10,125 bases of DNA from Synergistaceae bacterium (GTDB lineage Bacteria; Synergistota; Synergistia; Synergistales; Aminobacteriaceae): assembly GCA_012523155.1 (NCBI GenBank), contig JAAYJB010000492.1, positions 1 through 10,125 of the forward strand. The letters run 5' to 3'. The translations under genes were made by a program, and so were the position numbers. A model generated the notes under the pieces. The model did not search any database. It was not told the DNA's origin and saw only the letters and a program-made list of their open reading frames with translations. Positions 1-5,749 of this stretch are shown piece after piece (position 1 is the stretch's first letter; each line of letters begins with the position of its first letter).

Positions 1-3000
1 CCGGATGTTGTAACTCTGGCTCTGTCCATCGACTGTGAGCGCAGTCCGGTTACCGTTGGCGTCGTAGCCATAGCCCAGCAACCCGTATAGCCCGGCTGCC
101 TCGACCAGTCGGCCCACCCGGTCATACTCCAGCCCCTGCTGCAGACTGCTGTCCAACAGGTCAGTGATGCTGCTGATATGCGAGTCGGGTGTGTAGGCGT
201 AGGTCAGCTGATGGACGCCGGGAACCGTGATCGCCGTGGTGCGGTAGTTCAGGTCATGGTCACGGGTCTCCACCAAGCCATTGCTGCGGGTGATGCTCGT
301 CACCGGGCCGAAGGGTAAACGGCTTATCTGGCTGGCCACATTTCGGTTTGTGAATCCGGTTCGAGTGGTCACCGAGACTACTCCCCCGGCTGCATCGCGC
401 TGATAGGCCACTTCCCGGCCACGGGGATAATGGATCTTCAGCAACAGGCCAGCGCCGTCATACTCATAGCTGGTAGTGAAGCTTTTGCCGTTGATGCTCC
501 ACTCCTCATAGGCCAGATAGCCCACCGGGGTATATCCGAAGGTCCTGACCCCGTTGCCATCGTTCACAGAGGTCAACCGGCCAATGCCATTGGCCACCGA
601 GGTGCTGTCATACCCATACAGAATGGCAGACTCCCCCGGAACGCTGCTGCTGACCATGGTCAGGCGGTTGAGTGCATCGTAGGCGTAGGTGGTTACCTGG
701 CCCAGGGCATCAGGGCGTGTGGCGACATTCCCAGCCGCGTCATAGGTAAAGTAGGTATTGCCAGTGTCCGGGCTGCGGATCTCGGACACCTCACCAAACC
801 CGTTATACCGGTACTGGGTTCTGCGTGAACGCGGGTCGGCCACTTCTGACAGGTCACCGCTGTTGGCATAACTCTGGCGGACAATTCCGCCCTCAGGATC
901 TGTGATCCGGGTTTGGCGCTGGTACCGGACGTACTCGTAGCTGTAAAAATTACCTTCAGGGCTCACCTGGCCAGTCAGGTTCTGCACTCGGTCGTAATCC
1001 AGCTGGGTCTGGTTGTTATAGGCATCGGTGACCGCCAGCAGCCAGCCCATTTCATTGAAATCGCGCAAAGCCAGCCAGTGGGTCTGTGATGCAGCATCCT
1101 GAAACTGCTCCTGCACAGGATTGCCCAGGGCATCAAGCTGGAAGGGATGTCGGTTACCGTTGCTATCCGCTCGCGCCAGCAATCGGTGCGCTTCGTCATA
1201 CTGGTAGGTCTCAATACTCCCGTTAGGCTTTGTGAGCGCCACCAGCAAGCCCGCATCATCATAGCTGTAGCTTGCCGTGCCTTCTGGCCCGGTTGTACTC
1301 TCCAGCCGCCCACGGAGGTCATAGGTCATGGTCCTGACCACACCGTTGGGGTCTACAATCCGGGTCGCACGGCCATGATCATCATGGAACTGGTACTGAG
1401 TGGTATGCCCCAGCGCATTGGTGGTAGCTGTCAAATAACCCTGCAGGTTATAGGTGAAGGACGTGACATCCGACACGTCATCACGAGGGCCGTCCACGCT
1501 GGCGAGTCTTCCCGGGATTCCCATCACATCGGGATGGTAGGTGTACGTCCAGGTTCTGCTCTGGCTGGGAGAGCGCTGTGTCACCGTGGTGCTGGTTACA
1601 CGCAACCGTTCATCGTAGGTGTATTCGGTAATACTGGTCGGACGGGTGAGCTTCACCGGCAGGGAAAACTCAGGGTGCCATTCGGTTTCAAGGGCAATTC
1701 CGGGGCCTTCTATCCGATAGGTCTCCAATCCCCGGCTATTGTGTCGGTAGGTCCACTTGTTACCTTCGAGGTCAGTGATACCCGTCAGAAACCCACTGCC
1801 GTTGTAGGTGCGGAACTCTGTCCCGCCAACAAACCCAGCGCAAGGGGCACCTTCAATCGAGTCAATGGTCAGCGCCCCATTCCTGCGGGTGAATGTGTAG
1901 GTCTGGACGTGTCCAAGAGCATTGGTCACATCCACGCTGCCATCGGCGTTGTAAGTGATAGTCGTCCGGTCTGCCCCACCTGCATGTTCGCTGCTGATGG
2001 CACGTCCCTGCGAATCATATTCCCAGGTGGCGAACCGATTGCCGCGCTCATCTTCGATCCCTGACAACAGGCCGGGGTAAGTCGGGTCATCATAGAGGTA
2101 GCCGCGGCTCGCGCCGTCTTGATAGACAACTTCCTGCAGGTGTCCCCCACCGTAGTGGTACTCAATTATCTCTCCGGCCAGATCAATCAGACCAGAAATT
2201 CTCCCCTGTGCATGCTCGAAGGTCAGTGTGCGGCCATAGCCATCCTCAACACTGGAAAGTAGCCCGTTGTTGTAGGAAAGCACATGCTGGTTGCCGTTCG
2301 GGTATTCGATGCGGAGCAACCGGCCAGAGGAATTAAACTGCTCAACTACGCCGTTGCTGAGGGTATAGGTCCAGCCGTTACCAGATTGCGTCAGCTTATC
2401 TTCGCTGGTCCAGACCGGGCTCCAGATGGCCCCATCAAGACGGAATACTTGCCGCTGGCCTTGCGGCCGGTGGACTACGACCATGTTCTGGCCATAATCA
2501 TCGGGCGAGTAGTCCACCCTTTGTGAATAGGTGTGACGCCAGCCTCCCATTGGCCCAGTTGTATCAGTGCTGTTGTAGTAGCGACTGAAGACCAGCGGGT
2601 CAGCCCCGCCACTCTGATAGTCCGTTTCGGCCTGAAACTTATTGCCGGTACCCAGGTTGATAGGGTTACCCACGCACATGCTCATGCCAGGCTCACCGGC
2701 ATCCAGGTCGAGGAATGGGCTCTCATCCATTTCAGCTGGCACCATCGTCTTGCCAAGCCGATACACAGCAGCATCAGGGCTTCTACATGTAACCGCGTCA
2801 TAGTCGTCCAGTGGGCCTGCAGTTACCCGTAGAAAACATACCCAGCTGGTATATCTGCCATACGCCCCTGGACCGACCAGCGAATCGCTGAGATATATCC
2901 CGTAACCTGTCTCTTGCGCTGTGAGATAGTCAACCATGAAGGAGTGGGCCTGGTCGATGGTATTAAAACGCATCGCTTCGACCGAAGGGGGAACCACGAC

Positions 3001-3108
3001 AAAGCGCCAGCTGGCCATCGCTACCCCGGAAAGGCCGATCAGGGCCAGCAGAAATAAAGATTTCAGCAGTTTTTTTGCTGTGAAACGCGCTTTTGTTCTA
3101 AGCACCAT
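1..3108 (-). CDS. Secreted Rhs/YD-repeat protein, polymorphic-toxin-like (C-terminus off the left edge)
   Basis: The reading frame is open without a stop from ATG at 3108 to base 1 (1036 codons), so the C-terminus lies outside the window. Residues 1-32 look like a Sec signal peptide: basic start (RTKARFTAKKLLK), hydrophobic core (LFLLALIGLSGVA) and a cut site after AMA. Residues about 33-147 are an unassigned N-terminal region with three cysteines. A DUF6531-like start (NPINLGTGNKF, from 148) follows, then many YD repeats such as YTYDERLRV, MTYDLRGRL, YSYDDAGLL, YAYDALNRL and YGYDANGNR (about 1013). Rhs proteins build a beta-cocoon that encloses a variable C-terminal toxin; that toxin and any immunity gene would be further left. 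There is no PAAR or VgrG domain, so export looks Sec-dependent rather than type VI. AAGGGAG lies about 10 bases upstream of the start. The gene follows the 173-aa gene after 34 bases with no terminator, so co-transcription is likely. A non-toxic wall-associated Rhs protein is the alternative. Confidence 0.93.
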   Translation of the reverse strand, partial: MVLRTKARFTAKKLLKSLFLLALIGLSGVAMASWRFVVVPPSVEAMRFNTIDQAHSFMVDYLTAQETGYGIYLSDSLVGPGAYGRYTSWVCFLRVTAGPLDDYDAVTCRSPDAAVYRLGKTMVPAEMDESPFLDLDAGEPGMSMCVGNPINLGTGNKFQAETDYQSGGADPLVFSRYYNSTDTTGPMGGWRHTYSQRVDYSPDDYGQNMVVVHRPQGQRQVFRLDGAIWSPVWTSEDKLTQSGNGWTYTLSNGVVEQFNSSGRLLRIEYPNGNQHVLSYNNGLLSSVEDGYGRTLTFEHAQGRISGLIDLAGEIIEYHYGGGHLQEVVYQDGASRGYLYDDPTYPGLLSGIEDERGNRFATWEYDSQGRAISSEHAGGADRTTITYNADGSVDVTNALGHVQTYTFTRRNGALTIDSIEGAPCAGFVGGTEFRTYNGSGFLTGITDLEGNKWTYRHNSRGLETYRIEGPGIALETEWHPEFSLPVKLTRPTSITEYTYDERLRVTSTTVTQRSPSQSRTWTYTYHPDVMGIPGRLASVDGPRDDVSDVTSFTYNLQGYLTATTNALGHTTQYQFHDDHGRATRIVDPNGVVRTMTYDLRGRLESTTGPEGTASYSYDDAGLLVALTKPNGSIETYQYDEAHRLLARADSNGNRHPFQLDALGNPVQEQFQDAASQTHWLALRDFNEMGWLLAVTDAYNNQTQLDYDRVQNLTGQVSPEGNFYSYEYVRYQRQTRITDPEGGIVRQSYANSGDLSEVADPRSRRTQYRYNGFGEVSEIRSPDTGNTYFTYDAAGNVATRPDALGQVTTYAYDALNRLTMVSSSVPGESAILYGYDSTSVANGIGRLTSVNDGNGVRTFGYTPVGYLAYEEWSINGKSFTTSYEYDGAGLLLKIHYPRGREVAYQRDAAGGVVSVTTRTGFTNRNVASQISRLPFGPVTSITRSNGLVETRDHDLNYRTTAITVPGVHQLTYAYTPDSHISSITDLLDSSLQQGLEYDRVGRLVEAAGLYGLLGYGYDANGNRTALTVDGQSQSYNIR

Positions 3109-3142
3109 GCCTCACCACTCCCTTAATTTCCTGTCACATCTT

Positions 3143-3664
3143 TCAACGACTATTATTCTGTTGGCGTGATTGCCGCCCCAATAGCGCAAACTGTCGCAGT
3201 AGCGCAACTGCATCTGCAGGCGCGACCTTCCAGGCCTCGGACAACCTGCGCAGTACGAATACCGACAACTCGATCCGGCTGTCGGGGTTCAGCTGGTGCT
3301 GGAGCTGGGTGCCCTGCTGGGACACCGTGATTCCGACACCGCCAGGGCCGTTATCGTAGGCTGCGACACCTTTGTTACGGTTATCACCATGATACGCACC
3401 CTTGACCTCAGGTTTGAGTCCGAAGAGCACCTGGCAAAATCCCGTCAGCTCAGCCTGGGTAAGCTGGAGAGTAATCTTTTTATCCCATTCCGGCGGCGTG
3501 TTTGCCCGGGTCAGCGGAGCAATCTCAATTGCGATGGTGGGCTTGCCGTCCCGGGATGTCACATATTGGGCATTGAGCGCTGTGCGAAGAGCCGGTGATG
3601 GGTGGCGATCGGAGTAGAAGGCCATGTTTTCACCAAACTCGGTGCCCTGGTCCTGTTCAGCCAT
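3143..3664 (-). CDS. Conserved-looking hypothetical protein, 173 aa
   Basis: I do not recognise this family. The chosen start (MAEQDQGTEFGEN) has a G-rich ribosome binding site, GGGGGGAG, three bases upstream. The protein is soluble-looking, with no signal peptide or membrane segment. Its middle is beta-rich (IAIEIAPL, KKITLQLT) around residues 45-75, followed by a glycine-rich turn (NGPGGVGITV). A charged helical C-terminus follows (ELSVFVLRRLSEAW, ADAVALLRQFALL). The same frame stays open upstream to 3856 with a GTG at 3754, and that extension also reads like protein, so the N-terminus could be longer. The gene lies between the 132-aa gene and the Rhs gene on the same strand, 34 bases ahead of the Rhs start, and is probably in their operon. 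Any role in Rhs handling, such as chaperone or adaptor, would be a guess from position only. Confidence 0.75.
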   Translation of the reverse strand: MAEQDQGTEFGENMAFYSDRHPSPALRTALNAQYVTSRDGKPTIAIEIAPLTRANTPPEWDKKITLQLTQAELTGFCQVLFGLKPEVKGAYHGDNRNKGVAAYDNGPGGVGITVSQQGTQLQHQLNPDSRIELSVFVLRRLSEAWKVAPADAVALLRQFALLGRQSRQQNNSR

Positions 3665-3840
3665 CTGCTCCCCCCGAGAATAAATCTCTCTGATTAGTCG
3701 GTCGCTGAACAGCATGGGGGGAGTGATCATCGCACTGACATTCGGCCGAACCACTCGCCAGCCAACATTCGCCGCATAGGGCAGGACGCGTATTGCTTGA
3801 GGTATCCAGCCCGGATTCCCTACCAGGGAAAGGTGGGGGA

Positions 3841-4239
3841 TTATTTCGGAAGTCGGTCATATTCGTCACCAAATGTGCTGAGGATCAATTCAGAGGTGGT
3901 TATTCCCCTGGAGGTGGCCACGGCATGAAGGGTATTCCGGGCCTCAAGGGTCATTTCACTGGCCACTTTGCGTACCGCCGGGGACTCCTTGCCGTGACTT
4001 GCCTTGGATTTTATTCTGGCTCTGCGGGCAGAAAGCGCCTTGTTTAACCGGCGGCGTTGCTCAGGATGAAGCTGCCGGGAGTAAAATTTCTGGGCATCCT
4101 CGGCGTTCTGAATGAACTGCGCCGCCTTAAAATCGGCTTCCAGCCTCCCCCCCTTGATCTGTCCAAGCACCCACTGGCGCATCCAGTACACCTCGCGGGA
4201 GTCTCGCAGCTCCAAGGGTCGATGGATTCTGTTGGTCAT
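3841..4239 (-). CDS. Small basic protein with a possible C-terminal ribbon-helix-helix, candidate autoregulator
   Basis: This 132-aa protein is rich in Arg and Lys. The middle (about 45-80) is strongly charged and helical, with runs such as QRRRLNKALSARRARIK. The C-terminus (about 92-125, VASEMTLEARNTLHAVATSRGITTSELI) has a short strand followed by two helices in the manner of CopG/Arc-type ribbon-helix-helix proteins. I infer a DNA-binding role; the family is not recognised with certainty. The ATG at 4239 is preceded by GGGATAGAGGT. It is the first gene after a promoter flanked by palindromic motifs (4258-4343), which fits an autorepressor of the minus-strand operon leading to the Rhs gene. 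A plasmid or mobile-element accessory (relaxosome-type) protein is an alternative. Confidence 0.8.
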   Translation of the reverse strand: MTNRIHRPLELRDSREVYWMRQWVLGQIKGGRLEADFKAAQFIQNAEDAQKFYSRQLHPEQRRRLNKALSARRARIKSKASHGKESPAVRKVASEMTLEARNTLHAVATSRGITTSELILSTFGDEYDRLPK

Positions 4240-4257
4240 ACCTCTATCCCGTCCTAT

Positions 4258-4288
4258 TGTCTACGCGGTGGACGCCCACAGCGTGGAC
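4258..4288. repeat. Operator-like repeat, copy 1 (TGTCTAC-N3-GTGGAC plus a third half-site)
   Basis: This copy holds TGTCTAC, three bases, GTGGAC, then a further GTGGAC at 4283-4288. The first two parts form an inverted repeat with consensus GTYYAC/GTRGAC. Over the first 22 bases, 18 match copy 2 at 4313, and the order and spacing of all three half-sites are the same. It lies downstream of the predicted transcription start. Confidence 0.7.
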
Positions 4289-4290
4289 AG

Positions 4291-4318
4291 ATAATAGCAC
4301 ACCAGCAAACCCTGTCTA
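4291..4318 (-). promoter_or_regulatory. Predicted sigma70 promoter of the minus-strand operon
   Basis: On the minus strand a -35 like element TAGACA (4318-4313, five of six bases match TTGACA) is followed by a 16-bp spacer. The extended -10 is TGC-TATTAT, with the hexamer at 4296-4291. Transcription would begin near 4284, about 45 bases ahead of the ATG at 4239. The -35 lies inside one palindromic motif and the start point overlaps a GTGGACA half-site of the other, so repression by a protein bound there is likely. Prediction from sequence only. Confidence 0.55.
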
Positions 4319-4343
4319 CAGGGTGGACACCTACAATGTAGAC
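4313..4343. repeat. Operator-like repeat, copy 2 (TGTCTAC-N3-GTGGACA plus GTAGAC)
   Basis: This copy starts exactly 55 bp after copy 1. TGTCTAC and GTGGACA form a 17-bp near-perfect palindrome, and a third half-site GTAGAC lies at 4338-4343. It covers the -35 element of the predicted promoter. Two matching sites on either side of a promoter are typical of an autoregulated operon; short iterons are the other possibility. Confidence 0.7.
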
Positions 4344-4472
4344 GACCAGCGGGAAGGGTTCTCCTGAGCCGTGGGTCACCCTTGATCTGCTGGAGGGCTT
4401 CGGCGCTACCGGGGCAGACTTGCTGCGTATACCTGCAGTGGGAGTGGAATCATCGGAGGGTATAGCAATTGA

Positions 4473-4541
4473 TGCCACAGTAAAGAAATAACTGCGACCG
4501 TATAGATATAGCTGCGACAATAAAGAATTTGATGCGACACA
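4473..4541 (-). repeat. Candidate TniA/TnsB-type transposon end with 20-bp spaced TGCGAC repeats
   Basis: Four units start at 4473, 4493, 4513 and 4533, exactly 20 bp apart. The first opens TGCCAC and the other three TGCGAC; units 1 and 3 also share a TAAAGAA core. On the minus strand the outermost unit reads TGTGTCGCATC, and inner units repeat TGTCGCA or GGTCGCA. Tn7, Tn5053 and related elements end in 5'-TGT followed by several spaced transposase-binding repeats of this sort. The element body would extend to lower coordinates, with its tip at 4539 or 4541. No transposase gene or matching opposite end is in the window, so the assignment is inferred from the repeat pattern. Confidence 0.55.
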
Positions 4542-4850
4542 GAAAAATATTCTTGGTAATAGTGTTGCGAGCTGGACTTAACAGAAACAGGCGATAAACA
4601 TTATTATCAGCTCATCCAGCAGCGGCTATTGCACATTAAACAGATTGGGCTATTTGCCGTTTAAGGTATTGTGTGGGCAGTCGAAAGGATTGAAAGTTGT
4701 GACTAACAACTTCATACACACGCAAGGGCACCTGTTACGCGGCGAGCCCTGGATGACCGCCATCCAGCCGAGACGATCTGGCTTGGCGGAGGTGCGTAAA
4801 CCGCTCTAAATCAGGCCTTTCAGACCATAAGCACATGAGGGTAAGCAACC
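4542..4850. other. Intergenic leader with several inverted repeats, no gene seen
   Basis: No convincing coding region is visible between the candidate transposon end and the 190-aa gene. Two perfect 7-bp hairpins occur: AAGTTGT-GACTA-ACAACTT (4694-4712) and CTGGATG-ACCGC-CATCCAG (4749-4767). A third, weaker pairing is GCCGAG with CTTGGC just downstream (about 4767-4788). None is followed by a T-run. The stretch could hold a structured 5' leader, a small RNA or recombination sites. I found no confident promoter. Confidence 0.45.
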
Positions 4851-5423
4851 ATGACAATGATTCACGTCGAATTTGAGGGCCATGCAGGGACTATTGGGCA
4901 ATCCCATTACGGTGTTGATGTAAAGGGCAAATGGGCAAGCCATACCGGTTATCGACATCACTTCTGGGGAGTGGAATGTTTCAAGGATGACAGGTTCGAT
5001 ATCAATCGCACAGAAGATAAAATCAAGCTCATAGAATTTGCTGAAGCCGAGTATAACAACAACAAGAAAGCGCCTTTCCTTGTTGGGAGGCATGATTGCG
5101 AGTTGTGGTCATACCTCGACATTGATAAAAACAAAGGCGTAACTATTCGCCTGCCAAGTTGGCATGAGTCCATTATTACAGTCTGCCTCGAAAGCTATGG
5201 CTTTACACTTTCGGACAAAATAAATGACTACTGGACGCTTCCGGCAGACCAGAGCCAGGATATCGAAACCGTGCGGAGCCTGCTCAAGCCATTGCTGGCC
5301 AAGGGAAGCCGACTGACTGATGAGCACGATCTGGCAGCGGCAGTTGACAAGCAGGCACAGCAAGCTGGATATCTTCCACGGCAATTGCTTTCCGAGGGCT
5401 TCAGCCAGGCATCCCTTTTCTGA
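4851..5423 (+). CDS. Hypothetical protein, 190 aa
   Basis: I do not recognise this protein. The ATG at 4851 has GAGGGTAAG nine bases upstream; a second in-frame ATG lies two codons on. The first 60 residues are rich in His, Gly and aromatic residues (HVEFEGHAG, GYRHHFWGVECF) and look beta-stranded. The middle is mixed (FLVGRHDCELWSYLDIDKNKGVTIRLP). The C-terminal 60 residues are helical and polar (DIETVRSLLKPLLAKG, DEHDLAAAVDKQAQQAG). There is no signal peptide or membrane helix, so it is probably cytoplasmic. It stands alone as a single transcription unit ending in a strong terminator, between a putative transposon end and an integrase. The position suggests a mobile-element cargo or orphan host gene. 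Confidence 0.75.
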   Translation: MTMIHVEFEGHAGTIGQSHYGVDVKGKWASHTGYRHHFWGVECFKDDRFDINRTEDKIKLIEFAEAEYNNNKKAPFLVGRHDCELWSYLDIDKNKGVTIRLPSWHESIITVCLESYGFTLSDKINDYWTLPADQSQDIETVRSLLKPLLAKGSRLTDEHDLAAAVDKQAQQAGYLPRQLLSEGFSQASLF

Positions 5424-5431
5424 GATACTGC

Positions 5432-5454
5432 CCGGGGGTAACCCCGGCCCTTTT
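5432..5454 (+). terminator. Intrinsic terminator after the 190-aa gene
   Basis: A perfect 6-bp GC stem (CCGGGG / CCCCGG) with a GTAA tetraloop is followed by CCC and TTTT, eight bases after the stop codon of the 190-aa gene. The T-run is short but the stem is very stable. Confidence 0.75.
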
Positions 5455-5484
5455 CACCGATCCACACAGCTCCCCTCCCCCATA

Positions 5485-5520
5485 CACCAGCACCAGCACC
5501 AGCACCAGCACCAGCACCAG
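5485..5520 (+). repeat. Simple tandem repeat, six perfect CACCAG units
   Basis: Six uninterrupted hexamer copies lie between the terminator and the integrase. They fall in no convincing gene. A pure hexamer run of this kind is prone to slippage, so copy number may vary between strains. Confidence 0.95.
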
Positions 5521-5536
5521 CACATCAAGCGTACCT

Positions 5537-5560
5537 GTGTGGGTAAAAGTGTGGGAACAA
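5537..5560 (+). repeat. 12-bp tandem repeat (GTGTGGGTAAAA / GTGTGGGAACAA), possible integrase arm sites
   Basis: Two head-to-tail copies match at 10 of 12 bases and lie about 190 bases ahead of the integrase gene. Island-type tyrosine integrases bind short direct repeats (arm sites) close to their attachment site, and the position fits. The attachment core itself cannot be defined because the opposite island end is not in the window. Confidence 0.4.
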
Positions 5561-5749
5561 ATAACCTTCAATAGCTAGAGGCCATATTACATAAGCCTCA
5601 CGGGCACTTTGTATGAGGATATAGGCTCTGCTTACATTCTGGTGCAATCTGGCTGTTCCTCGGGTACATTGGCCCTGAATTTGGGATTCTGCCATCCCGT
5701 GAGTAAATGCCTCGACGGGGCAACCTTCGCCCGATTTTTGGAGTAGTGC

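Noticed and set aside
1147..2064. Plus-strand open frame of 305 codons
   Set aside because: It lies entirely opposite the continuous Rhs reading frame, whose YD repeats are unmistakable. The plus-strand translation has no domain and low plausibility, so it is an antisense shadow of GC-rich repeats.
3657..3872. Separate 71-aa minus-strand gene
   Set aside because: It has an acceptable start but a Cys/Pro/Ser-rich composition, no motif, and the other frame over the same bases reads more like protein. It is treated as part of a possible frameshift instead of as a gene.
4254..4520. 88-aa minus-strand frame over the operator region and transposon-end repeats
   Set aside because: It runs through the repeats and promoter elements, and its composition looks non-coding.
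4701..4750. Integron attC site suggested by CTAACAAC ... GTTACGC
   Set aside because: The R-box consensus (RYYYAAC / GTTRRRY) is broken at both ends and the arms are not complementary. No integron integrase or cassette array is present.
5485..5520. CRISPR array or His-Gln repeat protein from the CACCAG run
   Set aside because: The units are 6 bp and contiguous without spacers, and the flanking frames are short with no plausible start or ribosome binding site.
5713..5741. Terminator just before the integrase (GGGC ... GCCC then ATTTTT)
   Set aside because: The stem is only four base pairs with a 7-base loop, and the T-run is part of the integrase leader. It is too weak to call.
5424..5749. 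tRNA gene as the integrase target
   Set aside because: No cloverleaf, GTTCRA-type T-arm or acceptor stem was found in this interval. The target may lie outside the window or not be a tRNA.
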